Notes: generated from the sequence alone by a model not told the origin. Shown: positions 1 through 8,488, counted from the first letter of the stretch. The stretch is 47,988 nucleotides of DNA from Planctomycetota bacterium (GCA_020425695.1 JAGQRE010000011.1:1-47988), one strand, 5' to 3'. Made by a program: numbers and translations.

Positions 1-536
1 TTGGCCATGTCCTGGGCCTTTTGCATGCGCTCGCGCAGGTCGTTGCCCTCGAACTCGCGTATGTCGCGGATCTTCACCAAGCCCTTGCTGAGCATGGCCA
101 TGTTCACGTTCACGTAGCCGTTGGGGATCTCCTTGCCGGTGTCTTCGTCGCGGGCCCGCAGGTAGACAATTCCGTATATCACCTCGGCGTCCATGTCGAC
201 GTCGAGCGACGGTTTGATGTAAATCTCGTCCTCGGCCGCGAGATAGCGCGCCATCCACTCCTGGCATTCGGCGTAAGTGTTCGGGGCTTCTTCCTCAGGC
301 AGCCCTTCCACACCCAGCAGGCGAATCTCTCGCTCAGTCGGTGTGTCGCCGTTTACGATCATCCTGTCCGGCGGGATCAGCCGCGTCGGGTGCGCAATAA
401 TCCGCCCGGCGTCGTCCAGCACCAGCTCGTCGTCGAGTGCGGCCTTGCCAACCGGGTTACCCTGCTCGTCAACCGTGTTGGTAACGCAACCGGCGAGCAG
501 CAGAGTGATACCTATGATGATCCACAACTTGGCCAT
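1..536 (-). CDS. SNase-like lipoprotein, C-terminus beyond left edge
   Basis: The frame opens at the ATG at 536-534 and stays open to the left edge, so only the first 178 or so residues are seen. Residues 1-16 form a signal peptide ending in a lipobox (LLAG-C, Cys17), which predicts a lipid-anchored envelope protein. The rest resembles a staphylococcal-nuclease (thermonuclease) fold: IRLLGVEGLPEEE matches the segment that carries the first catalytic Arg, and GYVNVNMAMLSKGLVKI matches the family's conserved 'N-x-x-ml-x-x-Gla-x-v' strand and helix. The calcium-site Asp-Thr of true nucleases is replaced by Glu-Gly with an extra residue, so activity is uncertain. The second catalytic Arg may be the Arg of YLRARDED. 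The gene is divergent from the kinase at 672. The fold assignment is inference from motif spacing. Confidence 0.72.
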   Translation of the reverse strand, partial: MAKLWIIIGITLLLAGCVTNTVDEQGNPVGKAALDDELVLDDAGRIIAHPTRLIPPDRMIVNGDTPTEREIRLLGVEGLPEEEAPNTYAECQEWMARYLAAEDEIYIKPSLDVDMDAEVIYGIVYLRARDEDTGKEIPNGYVNVNMAMLSKGLVKIRDIREFEGNDLRERMQKAQDMA

Positions 537-577
537 GTAGTTTCCCCGATCGGTGTAACGCCTGAACGCCGCACACG

Positions 578-606
578 TTGGCAACAGCACCAAAGCAGGC
601 TAAAAT
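578..606 (+). promoter_or_regulatory. sigma70-type promoter of the kinase gene
   Basis: TTGGCA at 578-583 and TAAAAT at 601-606 are separated by exactly 17 bases. The start of transcription should fall near 613, about 60 bases before the kinase ATG at 672. It lies in the divergent intergenic region. Confidence 0.6.
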
Positions 607-671
607 CAGTGTGCGTTAGAGCAGCCTTTTGACGCAAGCGCTTACCCCGGCACCCCCGCGCCAGGTACCTC

Positions 672-2879
672 ATGCCATCTGATAACACGGCATTTCGACT
701 CATCGGGCAGACTATCGGCGGTTGCCAGATCAAGAAACTGCTTGGCACCGGCGGCATGGGCGCCGTGTACCTCGCCAACCAACTCAGCCTGGGCAAAGAG
801 GTCGCGCTCAAGATTCTCGATGAGCGCTGGGCAGCCCATGAGCGCCACATCGAAGGTTTCCTGCGCGAGGCCCGCCTTGCTGCCAAGCTCGAAGACGAAC
901 ACATCATCCAGATCTACGACGTCGATACCGACCGCAACTTCAACTACATCGTGATGCAATTCGCGCGCGGCGAAAACCTCAAAGACCGTCTGCGCCGCGG
1001 CCCCCTCGATGTTGACGAAGCCCTCGGCTACATCGAAGGCGTCGCCCGCGGGCTCAGTGCTGCGCACAGCCACGGCATTGTCCATCGCGATATCAAGCCG
1101 GGCAATCTGGTCATCGGTGAAGACGGCATCATCAAGGTGCTAGACTTCGGGCTCGCACGCCTTGAAGAAGGCGAAAAAGACAAGTCGCAAGGGCAGTTCA
1201 TGGGCAGCGTGGCCTACATGGCACCAGAGCAATCCGAATACATGCCCGTCGATTCCCGCACCGACATCTACAGCCTCGGCATCACCAGCTACCAGTGCCT
1301 TGTCGGGTCGCTACCCTTCCGGGGCGACAACAACTTTGACCTGATCGCCAAGCACCATTGCGAAGAAGCGTCCGCGCCCAGCATCGCGCGCCACGACATC
1401 CCGCTGACACTGAGCCGCGTCGTCCTGCGCATGATGGCCAAAGACCCCGCCGACCGTTATGCAAACATCGACGACGTGCTGCTTGACCTGAAACTCATTC
1501 GCCGCCACCAGCTGCCGGCCGCGCCCGAACCCTGGAGCCGCCGCCCGCTCAACCCCCACCCGGTTGACCTGACGGGCATCAAGACCGAAGAGTTGTATCG
1601 CAACGCCCTCAAGAAACAGCGCGCCCAGTTTACCGAAGGGCGCCCGGTCGTGCCGATGCGCGAGCTGATGCCCAAGATGGGCGTCGTCTACAAAGCCAGC
1701 AACGAGCCCGACCTGCTGCCCGCCGCCTTTCTCGAAGTGAAGGGCGGCGAGAAACGCATGCCGCTGGCCTTTGTCGCCATGAAGAAATTCGACCTGCGCG
1801 ACATCAAAGGCGACTTCGAGTACGCCGAGCGCTTCCGAATTTTCAACCACGACGAGCGTCTCGTCATTCGCATCAAGGGCCAGAAGCCGCTGAATATTGT
1901 GGACGTGCAGCGTTTGTTCGATCTGCTGGAAGCCCTGCCCGCTGACTTCCGCGCCATCGCCGTCGCCCTTGAGCCCGAGTACTCGGCGCAGGGCAGCGAC
2001 ATCCGCTGGGTTGTGGACACCTACAACATCCTCGACAAGCGCGGCGCAAGCTTCACGCTGATCGTCGGCTCGATGGAGAATCACACGACCTTCGTAAACC
2101 TCGGCATCGACAGCCACATCAAGCTGGAACTTGAGCTCGAACGCAGCGCCAGCATCAGCCTGCAACGCCTGAAGCCGGACGAATCCGCGCCTGAGCGCGC
2201 CGTCGGCGAAGACAGCGGCTACTTCAAGCCCGAAGACGAGCCCGACCTGACGCCCTCCGCCTGGGCACTCGTAGGCCAGATTCGCGAGCTGCTAAGCAGC
2301 GGTGAGCCCATTGAGGCCGCGCGCGCCTGGCGCCGACTCGCCGGCGAGGGCATGACCCCGGCACAGTTGTTCACGGTGAAGGACCTGAAGGAGAGCATCT
2401 ACAACGCGCTGCTGGGTGAGGGCAAAGAAGCCTACGAGGCCGACGATTTCGACACAGCGACCGAGCGGTTTAACCTTCTGATCGACATCGAGCCCGGGCG
2501 TTACGAGGGCCATTTCTACAAGGGACTGCTGCTGAAGGCGGACGGCAAGCTCGAGTACGCGCAGGCCTTTTTGACGCAGGCCATACTGGCCGCGCCGGAC
2601 GAGGCCGAGTTGTTCTATCACCGCGCCATCGTAAGAAGCCGCGTGGACGATTTGGAGGGCGCGCTAAGGGACCTCGACATGTGCCTCACGCACAACCCAA
2701 GGCTGGTGAACGCCTACTACAACCGCGCCAAGCTGCACAAACGCATGGGGCGCGAAGACCTGAGCAAGCGCGACTTACTGATGTACGAAAGAGTAAGCGG
2801 AAAAAAGGTAAGCCGAAAAACCGCCCCACCAGCCACCCGCCCGCCAACCAAGGCAGTCGAGCCCAAGGCTGAAGGCTAG
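672..2879 (+). CDS. Ser/Thr protein kinase with STAS-like and TPR domains
   Basis: This is a 735-residue Hanks-type kinase. The catalytic domain spans about residues 15-275 with all key motifs: glycine loop GTGGMG (25-30), VALK with Lys47, HRDIKPGN with Asp140 and Asn145, DFG (158-160) and APE (184-186). It is expected to phosphorylate Ser/Thr on protein substrates using ATP. Residues about 393-487 resemble a STAS domain (anti-anti-sigma fold) ending in a TLIVGSMENHTTFVNLGI segment. Residues about 575-700 hold three TPR units. There is no transmembrane segment, so it is probably cytosolic. This differs from the common layout with an extracellular sensor. A promoter lies at 578-606, and the ATG at 672 has only a weak AGG nearby. 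The order kinase-STAS-TPR suggests that phosphorylation controls a partner-switching domain; that role is inference. Confidence 0.93.
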   Translation: MPSDNTAFRLIGQTIGGCQIKKLLGTGGMGAVYLANQLSLGKEVALKILDERWAAHERHIEGFLREARLAAKLEDEHIIQIYDVDTDRNFNYIVMQFARGENLKDRLRRGPLDVDEALGYIEGVARGLSAAHSHGIVHRDIKPGNLVIGEDGIIKVLDFGLARLEEGEKDKSQGQFMGSVAYMAPEQSEYMPVDSRTDIYSLGITSYQCLVGSLPFRGDNNFDLIAKHHCEEASAPSIARHDIPLTLSRVVLRMMAKDPADRYANIDDVLLDLKLIRRHQLPAAPEPWSRRPLNPHPVDLTGIKTEELYRNALKKQRAQFTEGRPVVPMRELMPKMGVVYKASNEPDLLPAAFLEVKGGEKRMPLAFVAMKKFDLRDIKGDFEYAERFRIFNHDERLVIRIKGQKPLNIVDVQRLFDLLEALPADFRAIAVALEPEYSAQGSDIRWVVDTYNILDKRGASFTLIVGSMENHTTFVNLGIDSHIKLELELERSASISLQRLKPDESAPERAVGEDSGYFKPEDEPDLTPSAWALVGQIRELLSSGEPIEAARAWRRLAGEGMTPAQLFTVKDLKESIYNALLGEGKEAYEADDFDTATERFNLLIDIEPGRYEGHFYKGLLLKADGKLEYAQAFLTQAILAAPDEAELFYHRAIVRSRVDDLEGALRDLDMCLTHNPRLVNAYYNRAKLHKRMGREDLSKRDLLMYERVSGKKVSRKTAPPATRPPTKAVEPKAEG

Positions 2880-2917
2880 GCCCTTGTTTCTGCGACTAAC
2901 ATCTGCCCGAAGACTCC

Positions 2918-3853
2918 TTAATCCCCACCAATCGAGTAGTCAATTACTTCGATTTCGACCTTGTCTTCTGCAACAGCAATCACCCTCAATACTATGCTCT
3001 TAAGCCCCATCTCAAGCCCCGGAGTCAGGGTAAGTACGGCCCATGGATTGGCTTCATGGGAAACTCCAATAAGCCTCCCCAACCTCCACCATCGCACTGA
3101 CGATATCTGGGATCGTTCCTCATCGCCCACTTCTTCGAGATTCATTATGAGAATCTCCAATGGCGTTCTGCTCAGCAGCAGTTTCCTCTCCTTCGCAGAT
3201 TGATCCAATCTGCGGTACGGCACATCGGCCTTAAATAGTCCTAAAGGAACAACCCCTAGAGCCCTCGGCCACCAGCACCAAGCGGCACTCAGACGCGGAG
3301 GAGGTCTTAAGGGATCCATACCATCATCTCGTGACGCAATCGGAGTAAACAGCGGCATTACAGAGTTCGTGCCGTTATTGAGCCAACGCGCGTCCACACT
3401 GTCCCTGGCGGGCTCGGGAAGAACATCGTAGCGGTCCGATCCGTCGACCTTGAGAACAGTGCGCCAGGTACTATCAAATGGCAATCCGGTTTGGAGAGCG
3501 ATCCCGTCGTCGGCCTGGGAGAGGGAACTGGCTGTAATTGAGCTATAGAAAAGCAGCGTAGGGTGATCGAAGCGGGGGATTATCTCATTTACGGATCGAC
3601 TTACTGGGAACAGGTGTGTGAGTTCATAGTCTGACAGAACCACCAATCGATGCAGAGTTGGCTGATTCGTGCCTTGATCGGCGGGCTCCTTAGATTCCGA
3701 CTGATCGTTTCCTGAACAGCCCTCTGTGTTTATGACCTCACTAGCTGTGCAATCATTGGTTTGGCTTGGTGGCGCATTGGAATCACCCGCCCCGCAACCA
3801 GCGATGGTCACGATCACCAACAGGATCGCTACCGCTGACCGAACATCACTCAT
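2918..3853 (-). CDS. Lipoprotein of unknown function
   Basis: This 311-residue protein has a short signal sequence and a lipobox (TIAG-C, Cys20), followed by a Ser/Thr/Asn-rich linker to about residue 65. The remaining region has no recognised domain. It contains LHRLVVLSDYELTHLFPVSR, several Trp residues and a beta-rich end (AVAEDKVEIEVIDYSIGG). An AGAGGG sequence sits about 6 bases before the ATG at 3853, which supports this start. It converges on the kinase gene with only 38 bases between the stops. I do not recognise the family. An envelope location follows from the lipobox only. Confidence 0.75.
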   Translation of the reverse strand: MSDVRSAVAILLVIVTIAGCGAGDSNAPPSQTNDCTASEVINTEGCSGNDQSESKEPADQGTNQPTLHRLVVLSDYELTHLFPVSRSVNEIIPRFDHPTLLFYSSITASSLSQADDGIALQTGLPFDSTWRTVLKVDGSDRYDVLPEPARDSVDARWLNNGTNSVMPLFTPIASRDDGMDPLRPPPRLSAAWCWWPRALGVVPLGLFKADVPYRRLDQSAKERKLLLSRTPLEILIMNLEEVGDEERSQISSVRWWRLGRLIGVSHEANPWAVLTLTPGLEMGLKSIVLRVIAVAEDKVEIEVIDYSIGGD

Positions 3854-3912
3854 GTGCGCCCTCTCTCTCTCGTCAACCCTTGCAACGTATCTCTACCGTA
3901 CCTGTTAAAGTA

Positions 3913-3957
3913 GCCTTGACGGATCTGGCCACGTGCCTGACCCACAACCCAAGGCTG
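3913..3957 (+). pseudogene. Fossil of a TPR-coding segment
   Basis: Within the gene-free stretch 3854-4290, the plus strand reads ALTDLATCLTHNPRL, which matches ALRDLDMCLTHNPRL at residues 664-678 of the kinase (DNA about 2661-2705). By hand the two DNA segments agree at about 35 of 45 bases, including 16 identical in a row. The frame has no start or domain context, so this looks like a leftover of a duplicated TPR gene rather than a working gene. Confidence 0.5.
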
Positions 3958-4065
3958 AGAGCTAGCCGACGAGGCTGTTGGCGACCGTCGTGATACTAAT
4001 GATTCCCGCTGGCTGCGCGACTTGGACACGCTCAAGATTCAAACGTATCGCATACCGCGACAGAC

Positions 4066-4197
4066 AGAACCGCGACCGCGAGGGAGCGGCTTGGGCTCAA
4101 TGAGCATCCAGCGGGGGCAATGCGAAACTTGCCAGGCAAATACGAGCGCCTTCGTTTGCTTTGCTGACGGCAGCCGCTCCCTTACGGTCGCGGTTCT
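4066..4197. repeat. Inverted repeat element, 26-bp arms
   Basis: The arm at 4066-4091 (AGAACCGCGACCG and on) is matched by its near-perfect reverse complement at 4172-4197, with about 80 bases between. It occupies most of the gene-free stretch downstream of the site-2 protease gene. No transposase is present. It resembles a short palindromic intergenic repeat or miniature element. Confidence 0.6.
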
Positions 4198-4290
4198 AGT
4201 GATTGGTGCGGCGGTTCTGCCTGGTCCGGAAGTTCTGGGCTCTGAATCTGCCTTGCGTCGCCTACCGTCGGCGGCGTTCTTGCGTACATG

Positions 4291-5556
4291 TTAGCCGCCG
4301 TGTAGCAGCATCCATTGGATTACGTCTGCCTGGCGCAGCAGCCCGACGATCTTGCCGTCGCTTACCACCAGCATTACGCCGTAGTCGCTCTCGGCCAGCT
4401 TGCGCATGATCTCGGGGCCGGGCAGGTCGGCGCTGACGAAATCAACTTCGCCAAGCGGGCGCGCGATCTTTGACAAATGGATGTGCGCGCGGCCTTCAAC
4501 GGGGACGGCCGCGAGGTCATCTACACTGACGATCCCGATCACGTCGTCGCCGTCACGCACGGGCCAGACGGTCTGGCTGCGGTGCAGCACGATGTCGCGC
4601 ATGAAGCTGTCGATATCCATGTCGCCCGGCGCGAACTCGAAGCCTGTAACCATCAACTCTGACAAGTGGTGCCCTTGCAGGCTGGTACGAAGCTGCATCT
4701 CGACGGCCGAGTTGCGCGCCGCGCTGTACAGAAACCAACCGATGAACACCGGCCAGAGCCCGTTGATGAACCCGCCGTAGAACATCTCAAGCGCGCCAAG
4801 ACCCATCATCAGGAAAGCAATCACGCGCCCGACGGTCGTCGCCCACATGGTGGCCTTGCGCAGGTCACCGCTGATCCCCCACAGGATGCTGCGCAGCACG
4901 CGCCCGCCATCCAGCGGGAAGCCGGGCACCATATTGAAGACCGCCAGAATCAGATTGATCGGACCAAGCCACAGCAGAAGCGTAGGTAAAGCGCCGACGG
5001 TCTTCATGGCGGCGGCGGGGTCGTCGGTAACGCGCTGGACAAAGTCGGGACCGACAAACATTGAGGCCAGCGCAATCGAAACCAGGCCGATCAGCGCGCT
5101 CATGGCGGGGCCTGCAATGGCGATCAGGAATTCGACACCGGCGGTTTTGGGCTCGGACTTAAGTTCTGCGACGCCGCCGAACAGGAATAGAGTGATGCGG
5201 TCAATCTCAATGCCTTTCCACTTGGCGACGAGAGAGTGCGCCAGTTCATGCGCCAGCAGTGAGGCGAAAAACAGCATCGCCGTCGCCAGTGCCAGAGACC
5301 AGTTCATCCCGACCCCCCAGTTGGGATGCCAGCCGGGGAATGTGTATGAGGCGAGGCTGTAGGCGATCAGCCCGAAAATCAGCAGCACACTGAAGTGGGC
5401 CCGTATATCGATACCGAAGATGTGCCCGATAGAGAATCCGCCGGCGCGCTTCGGGGTAGGCCTGGCTGACGTGGGTCTGGGTGAACGTAGTTCTGGCATG
5501 AATGCCCCCTGTGTACCAGTCTGAACGCCGGGTGGGGCTGGGTTGTTCCGCTGCAT
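4291..5556 (-). CDS. Site-2 protease family metalloprotease with CBS-like domain
   Basis: This 421-residue integral membrane protein belongs to peptidase family M50. The zinc motif HELAH lies at residues 103-107, and the third ligand motif GFPLDGGRVLRS carries Asp216. Membrane segments occur at about 50-70, 85-110, 140-170, 190-215 and 240-275. Residues about 300-421 form a pair of CBS-like units, typical of the group-3 site-2 proteases that may sense nucleotides. Such enzymes cut membrane-embedded regulators or signal-peptide remnants. Two starts are possible: the ATG at 5556 with a G-rich sequence close to it, or the ATG at 5499 with AGGGGG about 6 bases upstream. The 5499 start removes 19 residues ahead of MPELRSP and is plausible. 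It is divergent from the pseudouridine synthase gene. The CBS call is by pattern only. Confidence 0.92.
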   Translation of the reverse strand: MQRNNPAPPGVQTGTQGAFMPELRSPRPTSARPTPKRAGGFSIGHIFGIDIRAHFSVLLIFGLIAYSLASYTFPGWHPNWGVGMNWSLALATAMLFFASLLAHELAHSLVAKWKGIEIDRITLFLFGGVAELKSEPKTAGVEFLIAIAGPAMSALIGLVSIALASMFVGPDFVQRVTDDPAAAMKTVGALPTLLLWLGPINLILAVFNMVPGFPLDGGRVLRSILWGISGDLRKATMWATTVGRVIAFLMMGLGALEMFYGGFINGLWPVFIGWFLYSAARNSAVEMQLRTSLQGHHLSELMVTGFEFAPGDMDIDSFMRDIVLHRSQTVWPVRDGDDVIGIVSVDDLAAVPVEGRAHIHLSKIARPLGEVDFVSADLPGPEIMRKLAESDYGVMLVVSDGKIVGLLRQADVIQWMLLHGG

Positions 5557-5582
5557 CTCCCCCTACCGCTTCTGCACCGACT

Positions 5583-5598
5583 GCGTATATGTATACGC
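5583..5598. promoter_or_regulatory. Short palindrome in divergent promoter region
   Basis: GCGTATA-TG-TATACGC has two 7-bp arms in the 106-bp gap between the divergent site-2 protease and pseudouridine synthase genes. It could be an operator acting on either gene. No binding protein is known. Confidence 0.3.
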
Positions 5599-5662
5599 CC
5601 CGGCGGGAGCCGGTATTTGGGCCTTGCTTTGAGGCCCTGCTACGGCTGAAGAAAGTGGGCCG

Positions 5663-6970
5663 ATGACATTCGACGACGTGGGCAAAGAACGCCTGCAAAA
5701 GATACTTGCGCGTGCCGGCTATGGCTCGCGCCGCGCCTGTGAAGACCTGATCGTGGCCGGGCGCGTTACCATCAACAACCAGACCGTCAGCCTGCTCGGC
5801 GTACGCGCGGACCCGTTCCGCGACACCATCAACGTTGACGGCGAACGCATCCACCTGCCCAAGCCCGCCTACTGGATTCTGAACAAATCCGAAGGCATGA
5901 GCTTCAACGATTCAGAGGCCGAGAAGGCTTTGCAGAACCTCGTGAAAGGCGAGTTCGGGCGCCTGTTCACGGCCGGTCGCCTGGATCGTTTCGCGCGCGG
6001 GCTGATGCTGATTACCAACGACGGGCGCGTGGCGAACTTGCTGACACACCCGCGCTACCGCGTGCCGAAGGTTTACCGCATGACCGTGCGCGGCGCGCTG
6101 ACAACCAATGACGCCCGAAACATCGAACGCGCGCTCTACTACGCCATGAACAGCGGGCGCTTTGAGCCCATCCAGATCGGCAAACGCGTCGGCGGCAAAA
6201 CCCAGTTTGAGCTAACGGTCTATGAAGGGCTGCCGCAGGGCATGCGCGACATCTGCCTGAAATTCGGCCACGGCGTGAAGCAGGTTGAACGAACACGCCT
6301 CGGCCCCATGGAGCTTGGCCAGGCCCCGACCGGCGGTATTCGCAAGCTCAATGCCGACGAAGTGAAGCGCCTGCTTGAGTACGCCGACGACGCTGAAAAC
6401 GGGCGTCTTAGCTACGAAAAGCCGTTGATCGACCCGGCCAAGTTCAAGCGCGACGACACGGCCACCGGTTTCCGGCGAAAGAAAACCGGCACTCGCGGCA
6501 CTAGCAGTGTCGGCCAGAAAAAGACATCGGCGCGCCTGAAAACGAAGGGAAGCGGCAAGCCCACGGGCGACCGCAAGCCGCGTGGCGAGCGCGCAGAGTC
6601 GGACAGACCAAGAAGCCCGCGTAGCGACAAGCCAAGAGGCGAACGCTCAGGGTCAGATAGACCAAGAAGCCCACGCAGCGACAAGCCGAGAGGCGAGCGC
6701 TCGGGGTCGGATAGACCAAGAAGCCCACGCAGCGATAAGCCGAGAGGCGAGCGTTCAGGCTCGGACAGACCAAGAAGCCCGCGCAGCGATAAGCCGAGAG
6801 GCGAACGCTCAGGGTCGGACAGACCGAGAAGCCCCCGTTCGGGCTCAGACAGGGCGCGAAGCGGCAGCGGTCCCAAGCGCAGTGGCGGCAGTTCCCGCCC
6901 TGACAGTCGCGGGCCGAAACGCTCTGGCGGCAAACCGGGCGGCGCAGGTCGCCGGCCTGGCAAGAAGTAA
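5663..6970 (+). CDS. RsuA/RluB-family pseudouridine synthase with basic repetitive tail
   Basis: The 435-residue protein has an S4 RNA-binding domain (residues about 8-50, RLQKILARAGYGSRRACEDL) and a RluB/RsuA-type catalytic domain (about 65-240). The catalytic Asp108 lies in GRLDRFARGLMLITNDG. These enzymes convert a specific uridine in 23S or 16S rRNA to pseudouridine. Family members are usually about 240-300 residues. The extra length is a disordered tail from about residue 270, rich in Arg, Ser, Pro, Gly and Lys, with five copies of an 18-residue unit around SDRPRSPRSDKPRGERSG. The tail probably binds RNA or the ribosome electrostatically. The next gene starts 22 bases after the stop, which suggests a shared transcript. 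Confidence 0.93.
   Translation: MTFDDVGKERLQKILARAGYGSRRACEDLIVAGRVTINNQTVSLLGVRADPFRDTINVDGERIHLPKPAYWILNKSEGMSFNDSEAEKALQNLVKGEFGRLFTAGRLDRFARGLMLITNDGRVANLLTHPRYRVPKVYRMTVRGALTTNDARNIERALYYAMNSGRFEPIQIGKRVGGKTQFELTVYEGLPQGMRDICLKFGHGVKQVERTRLGPMELGQAPTGGIRKLNADEVKRLLEYADDAENGRLSYEKPLIDPAKFKRDDTATGFRRKKTGTRGTSSVGQKKTSARLKTKGSGKPTGDRKPRGERAESDRPRSPRSDKPRGERSGSDRPRSPRSDKPRGERSGSDRPRSPRSDKPRGERSGSDRPRSPRSDKPRGERSGSDRPRSPRSGSDRARSGSGPKRSGGSSRPDSRGPKRSGGKPGGAGRRPGKK
6581..6850 (+). repeat. 54-bp tandem repeat inside the pseudouridine synthase tail
   Basis: About five copies of a 54-bp unit encode the 18-residue Arg/Ser/Pro repeat. Copies differ mainly by silent changes (for example CGTAGC versus CGCAGC), so they have been kept under protein-level selection or have drifted since duplication. 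Unequal exchange could change the copy number. Confidence 0.85.
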
Positions 6971-6991
6971 AGAAAGCAAACGGAGATAACC

Positions 6992-8473
6992 ATGACACGT
7001 TACCTGATCCCTGTATTCGCCCTCGCCTTGATCAGCGCCGGGCTGCTGCACGCCGACGAAAAGGCTGAAAAGCTGCGCGCGCTGCACGCCAAGTACGGTG
7101 ACAAGGTCGTCGTGCTAACCTGGACCAGCACCACGTCGGCCATGGGGCAGACCGTCGAAAGCAACGGCTCAACGACGGGGCTTCTGGTTGGCAGAGGCGG
7201 GCTGGTGGTCGTCAGCAACCAGCCGCTGAGCAACCCGGTCGGCGGCATGGCCAGCATGTTCGGGCGCGGCGGCGAAAGCACCGGCCCCGGCGACTTCAAG
7301 CTGCACACCGCTGACGGCAAAGAATTCGCGGCGACCGAAGCCATGCAGTCATCCGAAGAAAACCTGCGCTGGTACGGCGCGAAGCTGGGCGAAGGCGCAC
7401 CGGAAGCTGTCAGCTTCCCCGAGAAAGCTGAAGTACCTGCCCTCGGCGAAGAGGTCGTCATCATCGGTGCCCACGACGAAACCCTGAACTACGCACGCTT
7501 CTTCCGCACGGCCCGCATCAACTGCGTGGTCGAAGACGGCAAATACTACGGGCTTGATGGCTCGCTGGGCGATTGCCTTGGCGGCGTCGTGCTGACCCTC
7601 GACGGCAAGTTGCTCGGCATTCTCGGGCAGAAAAAGGGCAAGGAAGCGGCCTCTGGCGGCGGTGGTTTCGGGCGCATTCTCGGCGGTCTGAATGACCCCA
7701 GCAAGGCGCTCGGCAATCGCGTACTGATGACAGCGGGCGTCTTCGGCGATGCTTGGAAAGAGGCGCAGAAGGCTGTGCTTGATCCGAGCTTCGGCAAGGA
7801 CGGTGAGATCACCGAAACCCCGACCGAGACGCCGACAGAAACTCCGGCCAGCACGGACGGCGCTTTCGAGGGCGAAGTGCTGAGCGCGAACTACCGCGAG
7901 AAGCAGAAAGATCTCTACGTTCGCATCGCCGTGAAGGCCGGTGCAGCGCCTGAAATGGACTCGAAGGTTTCGATCGTTGATGCCAACGGCAAGCAGGTCG
8001 CGGAACTCACGGTAACCCGCCGCTACAACCAGAACCCGATGGACAAGACCTCGCCGATCGAAGAAATCGGCGGCTTCCTGCCCGACGCCGACAAGAAGCT
8101 CAAGATCGAAAAGGGCATGAAGGTCGTCGTCCCGAGTGTAAGCGTGCCGGGCAACGGCAAAGAAGAGCTGCCCTCAAGCGGCTTCCGCGGCATCGACCGC
8201 TACACCAAAATGAACGCGGACCTGCTGAAGGACAACTTCGGCGACATCAAGGTCGGCTTCAGCGTCAGCCAGATCCCGGACAAGGGCAGCGCAACCCGCG
8301 AAGCCGGTGTGAAGAACGGCGACGTGATTTACCAGGTCGGCGAAACCAAGATCACCGACGAGACCACGCTGCAGGACTTCCTGAAGCTGTTGCGTGATTC
8401 CGAAGGCGACGTCAAGCTCCACATCGTGCGGCGCGGCGGCGAGAAAGTCGAAATCGTCGTACCTGCCAGCTAA
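6992..8473 (+). CDS. Secreted PDZ protein with degenerate trypsin-like domain
   Basis: This 493-residue protein starts at an ATG preceded by GGAG with good spacing. Residues 1-21 are a signal peptide. Residues about 30-220 look like an HtrA-type chymotrypsin fold (TGLLVGRGGLVVVSN, then LGEEVVIIGAHDETLNYARF). The His, Asp and Ser of the active site are not recognisable: the usual GNSGGP motif is replaced by SLGDCLGGVVL. A Thr/Glu/Pro linker lies near residue 275, then a beta-rich region, then a PDZ domain at about 395-493 (GVKNGDVIYQVGETKITDET). It is therefore likely a periplasmic binding or scaffold protein rather than an active protease. It lies 22 bases after the pseudouridine synthase gene and is followed by a terminator. 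Confidence 0.85.
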   Translation: MTRYLIPVFALALISAGLLHADEKAEKLRALHAKYGDKVVVLTWTSTTSAMGQTVESNGSTTGLLVGRGGLVVVSNQPLSNPVGGMASMFGRGGESTGPGDFKLHTADGKEFAATEAMQSSEENLRWYGAKLGEGAPEAVSFPEKAEVPALGEEVVIIGAHDETLNYARFFRTARINCVVEDGKYYGLDGSLGDCLGGVVLTLDGKLLGILGQKKGKEAASGGGGFGRILGGLNDPSKALGNRVLMTAGVFGDAWKEAQKAVLDPSFGKDGEITETPTETPTETPASTDGAFEGEVLSANYREKQKDLYVRIAVKAGAAPEMDSKVSIVDANGKQVAELTVTRRYNQNPMDKTSPIEEIGGFLPDADKKLKIEKGMKVVVPSVSVPGNGKEELPSSGFRGIDRYTKMNADLLKDNFGDIKVGFSVSQIPDKGSATREAGVKNGDVIYQVGETKITDETTLQDFLKLLRDSEGDVKLHIVRRGGEKVEIVVPAS

Positions 8474-8488
8474 CCCGACACATCGTGA

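Noticed and set aside
1311..2165. 284-codon minus-strand frame inside the kinase gene
   Set aside because: It is antisense to a fully supported kinase gene and has low-complexity Val/Asp/His-rich content typical of shadows.
6581..6850. CRISPR-like array
   Set aside because: The repeats have no unique spacers and are in-frame coding repeats.
6412..6993. Leu/Pro/Arg-rich minus-strand open frame
   Set aside because: It is a shadow of the tandem repeats in the pseudouridine synthase tail.
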